A DNA stretch of 64,000 bases from Formicarius rufipectus (Eukaryota; Chordata; Aves; Passeriformes; Formicariidae). Shown piece after piece: positions 12,279 through 26,946 of the stretch; within the stretch, counting starts at the first letter, position 1, and each line of letters begins with the position of its first letter. Location of the stretch: positions 877,829 through 941,828 of the forward strand of contig VXAU01003163.1 of NCBI GenBank assembly GCA_013399695.1, in the 5' to 3' direction. The position numbers and the translations under genes were made by a program. Under the pieces are notes generated by a model. That model had not been told where the DNA came from, did no database searches, and saw only the letters and a program-made list of their open reading frames with translations.

Positions 12279-13681
12279 TATTTGGTCCCTCCAGGTAGGT
12301 CTCCAAAGAAAGTGGAAATGTGGCTGCAGTGTGGGAAAGTACTTTCTTTATAGCAGCTGCAGCAATGATATCAGAGCTACTGTCTGCCTTGGTTTCAGGT
12401 TTCTGCAGGCACATCTATTTTATTTTATTTTTAATTGATTTTTTTCATCTTCTCTTTTTCCCTTTCCTCTCCTGCTGTGGAACTTTAAATGGGACCTGGG
12501 CACTCTTAGTGCAGAAACCCTTCTGCCCCTTATGGGGCCACTGCTGTGCAGGTGTGATGTGTCCAAGCTTCTGAGAATATTGGGTTGTGCCCAGGGAGCG
12601 AGCTAAATAACCCTGGTGTCAGGGAGAACAAGCAGTTACCCATCCTGAGATCCAGGCTGGTGTACCTTTCAGCATGAATCAAGCTTTCCCTCTGGGGAGA
12701 AACGTGGCTTCCCTCCCTGCACAGCCATGTGCCAGCTGTGTTGGTGCATGGGCATGAGTCAGACGGAAGAGCCAGACTGACTTGGCATTTGAGGATTTGG
12801 GATCTTGGGATTTCTTTGCAGCAGGAATAGGGTTTGTTCCTACCTCACCATTGCCCCTAACCATGCTTCTGCCCCAGAGAGAGTGTTATGCCACTCTGTA
12901 CTGCTGAGTGGTGAGTTGTGGCCCTGGGTGTCTCGGCTGTGCTCTTGAGAACTGTCTGAGCCAGTAACCTGGGAGGACCATGGACCAAGCTGACAGACCC
13001 ATCCAGCTGGCTGCCAGGGTGGACTCCATGGTTAAGCATACCTGTGATTCAGGTTCTCCTATTACAACTTTTAGTTAAATGTCCAAATTGTCTTCATACT
13101 TAGATCACTGTAATTGCAATGTGAAGAGCTTTTGAAAAGTGGTGTCAGGGTGCTCCTACTCAGTGTTGTTTCATTGTTGCCACTTGTAAAATTCACTCCC
13201 AATTCCAGTAGAGATTTTAATGTGACATAAATTTTCAATTATTCTAAATAAGGGATATCTTTATTCTTGCTAATTCTTTACAGATTTTCTTTCAGTGCCA
13301 AATGAACAAACAAACCAATAAAAAAACCCCTTGAGGAATAGAAGCTTACAGAGAAAGTAATAGAAGTAAAAACTTAGAGAAAAATCTAGGAAATCCTTCT
13401 TCATACCTAAGACATTGTTTAGCTCTGCCTTTCTTGACTCCTACCTCCTGTATGTGATAGTAGCTCTTTAGTGAGGGCCATTAGGGGAACTCTGTTCTGG
13501 AGACCTTCCTGACTGGAGGAGGGTACCTGACTGTGCTTTTGTCGTTCACTTGCCCCAAAATTCTTGCAAGGGTGCTGGGCTTGTGAGGACTTGCTGGCCT
13601 GGATAGTAAATGGTCAGTGGTGTGTCAGTTTCAGTGAGAAGGTCACACAGAAGATGATTCCAGGAGAAGTCCAGTAGTAGG

Positions 13682-13824
13682 GGACCCGAGGAGGTCTCTG
13701 GTCCCACCCCCTGTTCAGGGCAGTACCAGCTGTGAGATCAGACCAGGTTGTTCAGGGCTTGATCCAGTCAGGTCAGACTGGAAAGTCTCCAGGGATGTGG
13801 AGACCTGTTCCCAGGAAACTTGTT
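13682..13824 (-). mobile_element. CR1 LINE fragment (reverse orientation)
   Basis: The + strand reads as the reverse complement of the CR1 3' region: 'gaggaggtctctggtccc', 'accccctgttcagggcag', 'agaccaggttgttcaggg', 'cttgatccagtcagg', 'tctccagggatgtggagac', 'cctgttcccagg'. The fragment is about 140 bp, truncated at both sides and non-coding. Confidence 0.8.
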
Positions 13825-16818
13825 AATTTGATTTTTGTTACCATGTGGCACTTCGAGCAGTCAGTGGTAACTATGTGCCACCATTCTTTCAGTACAAGAT
13901 TTTCCTGAGACTGTTTAGGAGGCAGTGTAAGCAATGTCCCCACAAGCCTGGGACACTTCTTCATGGCACTCCCTGCCACGAAGATGTGGGTGCAGGGGAT
14001 AAAGACTTGGTTTGTCCTCATCTGGGGGTAGGTGTGGAGCAAGCAAAGCTATCCTACCAAACCAGGGGATGAGAACCAGTTCAAACCCTTTTATCCTTAG
14101 TTTTCCTTCACCTTTCCGCCACAGCCACATCTAAGTGATGAAGTAGGAACTGTGGTACTCCTAGGCTGCCCTTCTTTCTTCCCAGTAAGCTATACTTTTG
14201 TCTTGGCTGAAATAGCCTACCCTGGATCGGTGACCTGGTTGCTACCACCATAGTTAATAGCAGAGCTGAGCCTTGATGCCTGCTGGTGGCTGAAGTCATT
14301 CTCACTATGTGCATTTGGGCACAGGGCTGGGACATGGGGATGTTACAGCACCTCACTCAGGGCCTGAGATCTGCCATGTAAGCCTTCAGGGAGATGACCA
14401 CCTCTTGCAGCTTCAGCTGGTGATAGAAAGCCAAGCCTCGCTGGCAGGGTACAGTCGAGGAGGTGCTTATTGGACTCCCTGCACATTTGCATTTTCTAAT
14501 CTGCTGCCTAAAGCATTATCTTGCTTGCTCAGACAAGTCATTCACCACATCAGGAACGTGTGGGAAAATAACTCAGTCGGTATAACCAGAGAAAAATAAA
14601 TGGTTGTGTGGTTGGCTATTTGGAGCTGAGCTAGCTCGGGAATTTTTTTTCTTTTAGCAACACTCTGAAAAAAATATAGTGTGAATGGGTGTGAAATATA
14701 GAGAGTTTGCTTCCTTCTTGCATAGGCATGCTTCCAAAAAAAGACAACAGTAAATACAGGCATCTACTCCTAAATGATTTATTACAGCTCTAAGGATCTG
14801 AAAGCTCAGTGTGTTTGACTGGTAGGACATCAGATCTTCCCCACTCAAATGAGCTTTGAATACAAGGGAAGTATCTGACACGGAAGAGAGAAGAAGCCAC
14901 GGTGATCACCTGAGCTGTTTCAAGGTGCTGCTCAGTCACCCAGACTCTACTTCTTCTCTTGATTCTGCATTTGTATTTGAAGAGAGGATCCCAGACATAA
15001 TGTAAGTACGGAGGGGGAGACCGTGTCTTGTGTTAGGGGCAGGAATAGGAGACTGCAGTGGGTCAGATCCCAAAAGGCACTGATGTTTGTTACTGGGGTG
15101 GGAAAAGAGTAAACGTGTTCAGGCTAAGACAGTTCTGAAAAATGCAGAGTTACTTTGTGTGTGGAGATGTAAAGTGGATTTCACAGCTACTATTTGCTGT
15201 TGCTATTTGGTGACAAAAACTGGGATAATGTCTTCTGCTGCAATAGAAATGCCAGTGTAAATAATTTTTTTGCTAATTAGTAGACATTGCTATTTCACAG
15301 AGGTATTTAACAACAAGTTATTTGTATCATATTGAACCCTGTATTCTAAGGTGGATTTTCCCCTCTGTTGGGTGTTAAAGCAGTTGTGTGGATTGATCAC
15401 ACTATAATGCAGCCAAACACTCTTGTTCCTGCTTGACTAAGGGAGCAGAGGCTTTTTGGCTTGATACATACAGAAGAAAATCACATCCAAGTTTTACAAG
15501 TATATTTTGGAAATAAAAGCTTAAAATGTAATTAAAAAAAGCAAACAAAACACCTTGTTTTTCCCAGTAAATGAGGTCATGCAGCCTGATTGCCTGGCCC
15601 ATCTGTTGCTGTTCATAAGTATGTTATTTTTTAAAGGCCAATACTAAATGATATTATGTAGTTATCTACTTTTGTATGCCTCTTGGCTTGTCAAGTACTG
15701 TCATTATATCAACCGCTGTTCTTAAAATGGAGTTTTGGTTAAAATAGTATATACCTGCCATCTGGTTGAAAAATGTAAGCTTCCTACACAACTGAGTGGA
15801 GTTGTACTGCAGTATTAGGAATAGCTCATGTTCTCTTGAAAATAGCAGCTGATGGCAGATTGCAGAAATCAGCCAGTTATCAGTTGTCATTAAGCTATTT
15901 GATATCTGACACACATGGAAAGCATGCTATTTATAAGTATGCAGTTATGTTATAGAAGTATTCCTTTTTTTCCTTTTTGTTCTTCCCCTCCTCCTTTCCT
16001 TCCTTTTACTCATTTAATTATGTTGGTTTAACTGGGTTGGAAAGCAAAGTCTCCTTAATATTTACAGAATAGATATGCTGCAGACTGCTCGTAACATTTC
16101 TGTCATCAAGAAGTGGTCTTCGAGGGGTTTAGAAATACATTTGGTGTTCCTGTGCTGTAGAATTATAGATATATAAAGAGAAATGTCAGCTACAAAGAGC
16201 CCAAGAAACAGAAATAAGTGGAACCAACCAGTAGAAGATTACACAACTAGAAACTGTAATGGAAAAGATGCGTTTTACTTCAATATATATTTGCATTTCT
16301 GCTAGTAGGAGAAAAGACCTCAAGTCTTAGAATCAACTAAAGCAGAAACCATAAAGGTGTAATTATTTGCTAAACCTGGGCAAGACACCAAAGACTCTCA
16401 GAACTATAGGTTAGTCACTAACATGAAAGCTTAATGCTAACCACTAAGCAAGAATTCATGTACAGTGCAGGGCAGAGGATGCTGCTGGAAAAGGCAGTGA
16501 AGCATGGTGATGCTATGACCTGTTCCCGTGTCATACATTTTGAAGTAACTGATGATTGCAGAAAACAAAGCAGAAACAGTCTGCTTAAAAAGAGGGATTA
16601 TGTATTAGTTCTATGAATGGAAATGTGAACAAAAAAACCAGTCAATATAGGACAGGGTGCTTTAAGATTATTAATTTTGCTCAGAGTGGTGTGAGGAGGT
16701 ATTATTTTTGTGTGGGCTGGGGGTTAGACCCTGATTAATCTGCTTCAATGATGCTGAAATTTTGTGAGCACATCCTGCAAGGTTTTGCCAAAAATAAGTA
16801 GATATCATGTATAAATAA

Positions 16819-16888
16819 AATATAATAAAAATTAATATATAATAATCTGTAAATTGTCCATTTATTATAAAAATATTTTTATTATATT
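16819..16888. repeat. AT-rich inverted repeat
   Basis: The left arm 'aatataataaaaat' at 16819-16832 is perfectly complementary to 'atttttattatatt' at 16875-16888, with about 42 nt between. The whole 16800-16890 segment is nearly pure A+T. It could form a cruciform or hairpin, but AT-rich DNA produces such arms easily. Confidence 0.6.
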
Positions 16889-18761
16889 AAACCAGAAATG
16901 TATTGAGTATTATGAGGAGTTTGTTGACCCCACTGGCAAACCTCTGATCTCTTATCTTATATGCTTGCTGAGTGGAAAATTAAGGTCTTTGCTATTTTGG
17001 CTTCAGCCAAATCTTGATCAGATTTGAATCTATTTGATTTGAATCTGAATCCTCTCACTTTTCAAATGACATCTGAGATTCTGGTTGTGAAAGGTCTCTA
17101 GTAGTCTTCCTTTTTTAAAAGTTACTTCACCCATAACCACCCTTCCATATTAAAAATGTGTTCAGCTTCATAATTATAAGTTTTAGGTTTTTACAGTCAA
17201 CAGAGGTCTGTCCTAACAAAATTGGGCAGCAAAGGTGTAGGTCAGAGGTTGTGGTTTCTTTCTTATTCATTGACTTTTCCTCACGAGAGTGTTTTAAAAT
17301 TTTATTGTGGAGACTAATCATGTCTCCCTTGCTTCAGGCTTTTGGAGATCTTCTTAGGCCATCAAAGCAGTTTCAGCAATCTCAGCATTTTGGCAGCATT
17401 GCAACTACCTTGAGCATAAAAAGACTTGAAACTGGTGCAGAGAGCACTTCCTGTAGCAGAAGGTTTGCAGGAATGAGCCATGCCCAGGAGCGATTGCAGC
17501 TCCCCAGCACGCCTTTCCAGGTGTGTGCACACATGCCAGCTCCCTGTGCTTTTCTGCTAACCAAGCTGGTGTTCCCACTGAACATCTGTGGTCTGCAGGT
17601 GCTGTGGAGAAGCCTTCTGCTGGCACACAGGGAAGGCTGACAGAAGAGGCAGGGCAGAGCCTTTGTGAAAAATGCAGATGTTTGATAGTTCAGGGCAGTT
17701 TGGCAGAAAGTATCTCTTCCTCTCCGCTTCCCAGAATGCATACAGTTATTTGCAATTCCAAGCTGATTAGTCTCTAATTTAGTAGTGAACCTGGTGTGCT
17801 CCTCCTTCCCTCCCAGCCACCAGCTCTCCCTGCTTGCTCACTTTCTCACCAACCAGCAGGAGCAAAATTGCTGCCTGGTTTAGACCCCTTTTGCTCGGCC
17901 TTCACAGGCCACTTCAGCTCCCCCATCCTGGCAAAAGGTTAGTGAAAACCCATTTATCTGCCTCTCTTTCTTTGATTTGTAACTTTTTTATGTATTTATC
18001 TGCACAGCAGTGGGCTAATAAAAAACCCTAATCAAATAATCTAAGTGTGTCTGTTGGGGGTGGTTAACAAAGAAAACTGGGAAGGAGAACAAGTGCTTAT
18101 GGATTAAATTAGCTGTATAGGCAATTTTATTTAAGGGCAGAACATGGTATGGTGCTTTACTTCTTACATTTGAGGAAAAATGTGTTAAAAACATTGAAGA
18201 AAGTATTTTTAAGTGTGTCAAAACTTGTAAAGGTGATCAGGACTAATCTGTCGTAATTAGGTATCAGTGCAAGAAGCATCCTGGAACACAAGGCTGTTTC
18301 TCAAAGGAGCTTAATGGTTTTATGAGTGCATAACAAAGTTTTCCTTTATACTGTAGGCAGATATCAAAAGTACTGGATATGGTAGCATGTTGCTTCTACT
18401 ATTTTTATAAGGAGGTTAGGAAATGATGTTGCAAAAAGCAGTTGTTTTTTTTCACATGGGTGCTGAGAGTATTGTGTGTCCAAATGAATTCATTGTGTCA
18501 GATGTAAATGTGAGAACTTACTCTCAGCAGTCCTGAAGTACAAAACCTCTTCCCAGCACAAACTTGTCTTGGAAATGAGCTTTCTGGGACACTGTTGTCA
18601 TGCTGTTCTCAGGTTAATTGTTCTAGGTCAAGTTTTCTTGTGGAAGCTTAAGTAATTTTCTCAGCTTCTCAAATTCTGACCTCTTTATGTCAGTGGAGAA
18701 TCTGGTAACACCCATATTTAGGCCATCAAATGCAGTGCATTATGAACATTTGGGGTTTTTC

Positions 18762-18791
18762 TTTTTTTTCTTTTTTTTCTTTTTTTTTCTA
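18762..18791 (+). repeat. T-rich tract with periodic C
   Basis: Runs of eight to nine T separated by single C residues, followed by a 'tatttag' sequence. It resembles a polypyrimidine tract plus AG of a 3' splice site, but no exon-like open frame or donor was recognised just downstream. Confidence 0.7.
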
Positions 18792-21700
18792 TTTAGCAGA
18801 AGCAGGAGGTGGGAGAGAGGAACTCTGAAACTGGTCTTATTTGCAGCAACATATAACTTGCATTTGGCTTAAGGGAGCATCTTTTCTTTGACTTGGCAAG
18901 TTCTGCTTTAATCAAGAGAGAGCTAGAAAATGAGAATTTTCTTACCATGGCCTACATTCCTTGAGAAACTTGAGTTGTGCCAGAAAATATATACTTTGTC
19001 CAACCACGTAGCCTTTAAAGTAGCAGCAGCCAGAGAGGCTGTGGGATTGCCTAAGAAATTGTGAGACGAAGGAGAGCTTCCCAGCTCTGAGTACTTTGCT
19101 GAAGGGCACCAGGTGATAAAGGAGCTGCCCAGGAGCACCCTCCAGGCCCTGACTTCAGTGCTGGAGATGCAACCATGCCTTGTTCTACTTCCTCACAGAG
19201 TAACCACAGCTCTTCTCTATCACCTCATGATAGGGAGGGTTGCTCAAGATGAGGACACATGTACAGAAGTTCAGGATCGAGTTCCATGGGTAGTGTCCAA
19301 TGTAACCTGTCTAATCTGAAGAATTTTTTTTTAATAGTTTAAGTTTTTGATGAGTGTCACGTAGCAGGTGCTGGTGCCAACAGGTATCCTGAGTATATTG
19401 CACAGAAAATTAGTGTTTTGGCTAAAGACGGGGAAAAGAATAAAAAATAACTTTTAAAGTGTGTAAACTTGGCACAAAGTACTCGTGGTGGGAACAGTGA
19501 TAGAAGCAACATAAGGCCCATCAGAGCACTGTGTCCTGAGATAATAGCTTTCCACAACATAAGAAAGCAGAATACTTAGGGTTGTACGCATGCAGTGCGG
19601 GGTGGGCCTATGCACATAATTAACTATACTCCTTTTTTCTTTAAGATACCTTAGGAATTTATGTGCTGAAAGCTGAAACCCAAAATTAAGAGTTCTGAAG
19701 GCTTTCAGCTAAAGAAATGGCAGATATATAATTTCTGATACAACCTGAAGTTTTATGCTCTCCTGTTTGTGGGTTATGATAGACAAAACCTATTTGTGGT
19801 ATATGTATTGATCTTGCTATCTCTGTACCAGAACATATATGACAATTTTCTGTCTCTGTGGTCACAGATGACCTTTAGGGATGCATGTGTTACTGTTGCC
19901 ATTTTACAGCTGAGAGCATGAGAGAATATATGACCACATACTATGTTTTTCCCCAGGACTTCTGCTTCATACTTAGCTACACAATAGATACATGAGAGAA
20001 AATACAGTGAGGGCCACTTGAATCTGAGTTGTTGTACAAGGAAGGCTGTCCTATGGCAATGCACTTGTGGCATTATTGCATCACCTCAGGGGTTCATACA
20101 TCTTCTCACCAACTGAATATTTTCGTAAGATACAGGGAGAACTGGAACCTAACATGCTTTACCTGAAATTATGCAAGGATCCTTATTAAATGCTTTCTTT
20201 TTGCTGTAGGGGAGTCTCGCTTCGTGACTGTGGTTATTATGTGCAGAAATAATGGTTGTGAAGTGCTCATTAGGCTCTGCTGAAGTGGATGGTTCTGGTG
20301 TGTGGGGTTCCCATGGGCTCAGAGGCAAAGGGCCCATGTCTTTGTGATCCTCTACTGTTCTATGTGAGAGGTATTTCTGCTCTACATAATATAAAGAATT
20401 AACAAGGGTCTTTAAAAGAGCAATGTCATTTGGACTTTTTAATATAGAAAATAAAGTGTTTCCTTGACTACAGGAAAGATGCAGGCATTTGTGTGTACAA
20501 GTGGTACATTACATTATCTTCTCAGGTAGCAAACAGAAGTCCACACAGTGCTGTACTTGAGGACTGTTTTGAGTTGCCCTTGGATCAGGGTCTTGTCTAG
20601 ATTAAAAGCTCACACTGAGTTATGTAAGGTACTGCAGCTGCATGCATGCTCTTTTCTCACGACAAATGTAAGGTTATTTGAATTATTTGGCATCTCAAGT
20701 AAAAGCTCTGGGTATAATAGTGCAGAGATGATGTTTGGCTTGTGCCTGATAGCTTTATTATTATTTGAATACTGAGAAAAAAGCAAGAGTGTATAAATGT
20801 TGCTGGGTTGGTTTCATCACACTGATCGCTCCCAGGTGAAGCCTTACTTAGCAATGAAATGCAGGTTAGCTAGTTTTAAACAGGAACAGGCTGAATTCAA
20901 CCAGCCAACACACATCTAAAGCAGACTTGCCAAGTGCTTGAGGGTTGCCTGATGTGTGATGCTTCTCAGCACTGATTTAAATAGATATTTGGCATCACCA
21001 TCGCTCTATTCCCATCACCTAGCAAAGATGCCTGCATTTAGCAGGGCTGCAGGACAAGCCAGATGGAGTGGCTCGTGACCATGGAGCAGAGTCCAAGCAT
21101 TACATCTCACTTTGGATTGTCAGGGAGGACTTGGAGGAGGAGGGAGAGTTGGCAGAGGTTTTTCCTCATGCTTCAGGTAGACCCTACTAGAGCCCCTGGG
21201 TTTCTGGTAAAAAATCATTCAGAATACTTAGGTCTGGGACATCTGGCACATTGCCAGCTTAGCTTATGGGCAGAAATTAAAGAAATGGGAAGGAGGGCTC
21301 CCTCACTTTGTTCCAGGGCGTAAGAAAGCCAGACAAAGCAAGCCAGCTGGCTGTACTTCCCTTTCTTTGTCACTTTATTTAAAGGAAAAATGAAGGAGAA
21401 GCCTGAAACTTGGCCAATGACATAGATTTCTAGGGGAGAACCAACCACAGCAATGGTATTAGCTGTCTGCCTGTACTCGATCTGTGTAAGACAGAAAAAA
21501 GGGCGTATGAATGAACTCTTTCTTCTTATCTGGAATATCTCTTCATTCCAGGCTAGAGCAGAGATCATCAATTTGGAAAAACTTTTTTATTTTTTTATTT
21601 TTGGTTGCTTGGTTGGGTTTTTTGGGGAAAAAACTTTACTACCACAATATCTTCATGCCACTTTCAGCTCAAGTACAGCATGGAGACATGAATATTTCAT

Positions 21701-24700
21701 GTCTCACATAAATTAAGCTACCTTATATTTTCATGTCTGTTCATGCATGTGACATGCCTGTTTCATGCAATGCGTATGCAAGCACAGGATATTTTTCTAT
21801 GACCTAACTGTCTTGAACTGGCTTTAATCTTGATCAACTTTTGTTCACTTTGGTTTTAAGTAGAATGATAAACTAGTTAAGATGCATAAGCTTTGCTTCT
21901 GGAAAATATTCTGAGTTCATGAAATGGATCAGAATTAATAGTCTGCTGCAAAAGAGTTTCCATTAATCTTCTTAGAGACAGCAGATAAGATTTCAGAATC
22001 AGATTAAATATTTGTATTCCACATTAGGAGACCTCCTTGGTTCTGTCTGACAATCAATTAATCCTCTTCAGGGTCGTGGTTCCTTCAGTCTGCATTTACT
22101 TCTTTCGTGTTTTGTGTGAAGGACCTTTCATAGACTATTAATGCACATTTGTTTGGAAGTTGAAAATTATATCAGAGATTTCACCTTCCTTCATGTTTGT
22201 CCGTCTTTGTTTAGCTGAGAGCAGGGAGCGGTGGGCACTTCCTGCTCCCTTCAATTTAGTAGGAGTGGCAAGAGCAGATCCCACTGAGCTGTTTGGCCAT
22301 CATGAGCATCTCATGATTAAATCTCATGCTGAGGGTGCTGTACACTCCCCACCCAGGCACCCAGCATCTCGACTCAGCATGAATTTCCCACTATGTACAT
22401 GTGGGAGGTGAGGTGACAGCTGGTTCGCAGGCAGAACACAGGATACTAGATGGGGAGAGTGTAAAAAACATCTGCTTTAAGCTGCTATTGAAGATATTTG
22501 CATAATTTATTAGTATTTTTAGAAAACAAGCATAATTAAGGGAATAAATATTTGTCATACATAGATCATATTGTATTGTTTAGTATCAGATGATGTCATC
22601 CTTCAGTGGTGCTTTGCCTATTACCTCTGTATGCAGCAGAGGGCACTAAGTGGTATTTAGCTTTTAAAGTACAGGAAAATTCTGCTTGTTTTTTTTTTTT
22701 TCCATTACCCAGGTTCCTGCTTTAAGAGTACAACTTTTGTGTCGTCTTTATTGACTATTACCTTTTTTGGGTGCCTTTGTCACATTTCTTCCATTGTGTC
22801 TTCATAAAATCTGGAGAGATGGCCCATCCAAGGGCAGTGTGTCAGCAGTTTTACACATTTTGGAAAAAGAATCAAATGTTGTATTAATTTTTTGAGTTGA
22901 TTGGCAGTCATCGCTATCACTATGATTCCTCACAAGTTTCCAGGCATAATTGTGGTGAAACTGGGGAAGACCTAGACAGATCTCTCATCCTGCAGTGATG
23001 ATGTAGGTGAACTCCTAGAAAACCAGGGCTAGAGTTTGAAGAATTTGCCAAGATAGTGCAACAGCTGAAAGACTAGTGACTGAAGTACTTTGATGATTTC
23101 TACAGCAAGGATATTTTGCACAATGACATAACCACTTTTCTCAGTATCAAAACAATCTAAAACAACTTTTCTGGAAGCTGTCTGCTATAAAAAGGGAGTG
23201 TAATGGTTCATTACAAGTTTCATAACCCTACACTAAAAAGTAGTTTTTATCACTACCGTCTCTTGAGTACGTTCAACTTGCCTGCTTAAAAATAAATTAA
23301 ATTACGATAAAAGTTCATTGCATTTAAATACAAAAATGTCAGGGATGAATACATTCTTGATGGTGAGAGATGAGAAGGTGAACTGTTTCTTCAGTTAAAA
23401 TTATTTGGAGGGAAATAAAACTGAAGAGAGATGCATTCAAAAGGAAAAGGAGGTAATTCTTCATGCCAGAGGGAGTAGCCTGCAAGACTTCTTTCCTGAT
23501 GATGTTGTGGGTACAAAAAGCTTTCTACAGGCTGGATGGGAGAGCCTGGCAATGAGGTCCCAAAGACTGCTTGATATAAGAATCTGAGAAGGCACAGCAA
23601 ATCCTTTGAGCTGAAAACGGGGGAAGACACAGAGCTTATTAGGAGGAGATACGAGTACCACCTTATTCTTTCCTACTGCACACTGCTGGCCCCTTTAGAT
23701 GGCTAAATATTGGACTAGATCAGTATTTGGGATTTCTGAGGCCTTTCTTCCATTTTAATGCTCTTATAATTCAATTATTTTTTTAAAAAAATGAGCTGTT
23801 GAAAGCAGTTCTTGTGCAAATGAATCACAAATGTGAAGCAGTTTCAGGTGTATGACAGACTACATTCACTGCTTGGCTATCAGACTATAAATCATAGTTA
23901 TAAACCTATGCCTGTGAAAGATTTCTGCTGTATTTATTCAGACAGCTTTCAAGTCTCACTTAAGAATGTTTTTCTCTAAATGTTTTCAAATGCTACCTTC
24001 TTGTATGTTTTTAAATAGCTTGCTAAAATGGTCTGAACTGAATCATTGCACTATTAATATTTCATCCCTGATCTCTATATTCTATTTGTTCCAGTAATAA
24101 ATCTCCAGTTTGCAGAATTTTGGATTAGTAAGGTGAATAATTGCTTTCTTTAATGTCTTAATCCTGAGAGTCATGGTATCTGAGCTCGATACAAATACTA
24201 TCTGCTATTCAGATGACCAAAACATAAAATTCTGGACTAAATTAATGTATGTTCATTGCAGGAGTCCTGTGGCCATAGTAGTAAGTCCAGTCCTGTCTTC
24301 TAGCAGAAAGGCAGCCAGTCCTGGCAGGGAATTACAGCTGCACACCCCGCATTCGCTGCACCTCTGTCTAGCAGAGTATTGCCAGAATCAAAGGCATGGC
24401 TTGACATCTTTGAAGGGAATCTTTGACTTGGTTGTAGTGTGATCTTCCTAACCCTGCACCGGCGGGTTTTACTGAGCAGGGGGGGGGCCCATCTTATCGC
24501 AGCTGTGGTTTGTGCAGAGCTTTGCACGAGAAGATGAGGTGAACCAACCTGTCTGTGGGATGTTTCCCTGCCCAAACAGGGCTCATCTTCCTGTGTCTGC
24601 CGGGAAGTGCTGGGCGCAGAGCAGGGTGTGGAAATGCCAGGGGGTACCAAAATGCTGTGGATGCCCAGAGCAAGCAGGCACTAGCTTCTGATTGGTAGTG

Positions 24701-26946
24701 TGTGCCATATTTTTGCCAGCCTCTGGAGGAACAACTTTTCCCTTGGCTGGGTTTTTCTGTGGCCAGCTGGCCTGCCTGGGCTTGGGAGAACGTTTAGAAG
24801 TACATGCTAGGGGTTTGATGTACGTTGCTTTAATCATCTCAAACAAGCCAGTCCTGTTCACATGCAAATACTCACCGTCAAACTGTGTCATCATTCTGTG
24901 TTTAACAGTTTTGTATTTTTCTTAGTTTGGCAACTGCTGTGTCTTATGAGAATCAGAAACAACCCTTTTGCATGCAGTTGGCCCTTTTGCTTATTTGCAT
25001 GTGCAATTTCAGACAAGCATCAGTACCTCAAATCCTTCTGCTTTCCTCTTCTAGCCCTGAGCAGAAAGTGCCCATGGTGGGATGATCTAGAGGCACACAG
25101 CATGCTTACTGGGAACTGGGCTGAGGTGGGGCAGAACCAGTTTTCAGATGTAAGCTGTTCACAGCTTGAGCCTGGGGCTGGTGGGGCTTCCTCTGATAGG
25201 TGAGAGGTTTTTGTGTGGTAATGAGCCCTGTGAGCAGTCTTCATTCTTCCTGCCTTAAATCACTGTTGTGTTAAAAGTATGTTCCTTTTTTTCCATATCC
25301 ATTCTTTCCTGTGTAAAAGAAAAGAGTTTTATCATAAAGTTGGGAAAAAAATTTAAATGCTTTTTTCATTTATTTTGCAAGGGGCATTGTACAGATAGTT
25401 GAGCATTGAAGACAAATGAAAGATTAGGATAATTTTTATCTCTGCGTGTCAAAAGCTACTTTGTCCTCCTATCTATGCATGTCAGTTTAGGGAAAGCTGA
25501 CATATAGCCCACAGATAATATATGCATGAGGAACACCTTTTTGATCTCTTGTTAAGACACAAGGTTGGCACTAGAAGATGTGAGGGTTGTTTCTAACTCT
25601 GCTCCCTGTGTGGTGCTGGGTGAGTTCTGCGGGACTCCCTGGAGAGCAAGCAGCACACTGGGGTGTTTCCCTTTTGGACTCTCAGTTGGAGCCTGCTGGG
25701 AACTGATTTTCTCCTTCTTTTTTACCTGGGATGCTGAAGCCCAGTGAAAGCCAGGTGGCTGCATTTGCAATTGTGGGACTTTGGACTTCTGTGAAAAATA
25801 AATTTTAAAACATCATCCTCTTCACTATGAAAGATGGTGCAAATCATTGAACAGCTTTTAAAAAGGGAGAGTGCTATGTTGTGTGCCTCTGTCTAACTAG
25901 CTGTCATAGATCCCAGAACACTGAAACTCTATTTCAGTTACTTGCATTCCAAGCTAGAGAAATGTATATATAAGCTATAAGTAATATATATCTATTCTAG
26001 AATTAATAGACCATACAGTGGTGTGCAATTAATAAACCACACTGATATGACAACCCAAGTACTTAGAAATTATTTTTTTCTTTTCATTTTTAAATGCAGC
26101 GTGGAATGGGCAAAAGATGGTTAGTAATTTCACGTATTTAGAAGTTGAATTTTGTTTTGTTTTGTGTTTTTTTTTTTTCCCTGGTCTGGATTGAAGTTTT
26201 TCTTGTATTTGCATTAATGTGTGAAATTTAGTGTTCTTTCTTCGTAGTAGAATGAAAAAAGATACCATGGGGGAAAAGTTGTTTCCTCTGTAGATTTTAC
26301 AGTTCTGTACAGAAGTAGGTACTACATGTATTTATGATTGCTAATTCTTACTGAAGTAATAGTTTCATGCTTCTGCAGAGTGAGTTTCTTTTTTGATATT
26401 TTTTCTGATTTTTTTTTTCCACATCATACAGAAATGTAAAATGTAGGATTGTATTAGTGCTCTTAGACCATCTCAGACTATTACATGCTGTACATGCTGG
26501 AGGAAGGGAGTCAAATGCCAAAGTCAAGCAGATGGTGTTCATGAGTCTGTCTGTGTAACACTTCCTACACCATGGAGTGGGTGGAAGGATGGGAGTAGAC
26601 TTCTCTATGCTGTCACAAAACTCAGATGCTGCACCAGATACAGCACCAGGCTGTCTTGCACCACATGTTGTTGGGTCAGATGGGAGTGTCCTGCTTGAAG
26701 CCCAGCTTTTCTGGGCTTGTACCTGCTTCCTTCTTTCAGACTTCAGTCTCTGGACTGTAGGATCTGCTGTTCCCATGGTACCACTCAAGTCCTCAGGGCT
26801 GCAAGGGTACTTGTTGCCAGAGGAGTTGTTTGGAGCTCAGTAGTTTGATCAGAGACAGTCCCGAGTCCACCTCTATAGTTATACACCTATGGATGTGGAA
26901 ATGTGAAGACAATCTGATCCTTAACCAACCAGTCAATGCAACCATC

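Larger units (their letters stand above)
7647..13681. other. Non-coding DNA with simple repeats, no gene recognised
   Basis: No recognisable exon was found. The longest open frame (10536-11021, minus, 161 codons) has no detectable domain or low-complexity bias and is probably chance, though it is the second longest ordinary frame in the upstream half. A G/T-rich simple repeat (8.6 kb) and an octamer-motif cluster (12.2 kb) are listed separately. Poly-G runs occur near 10730, 10897 and 10921. Confidence 0.55.
13825..26940. other. Long non-coding stretch, no gene recognised
   Basis: I see no exon of a known protein, tRNA or rRNA. The longest frame (17158-17640, +, 160 codons) shows no domain and begins in AT-rich sequence. 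Noted items are an AT-rich inverted repeat near 16.85 kb, T-rich runs near 18760-18795, an octamer-like ATTTGCAT near 22496, and a G9 run near 24479. The stretch is typical of the gene-poor DNA next to developmental genes; conserved non-coding elements may exist but need a comparison. Confidence 0.5.

Noticed and set aside
17158..17640. Plus-strand open frame of 160 codons
   Set aside because: Composition is patchy and no domain is recognisable.
18687..18872. Strong polypyrimidine tract plus AG as a splice acceptor
   Set aside because: It belongs to a T-rich simple tract and no exon or donor was seen after it.
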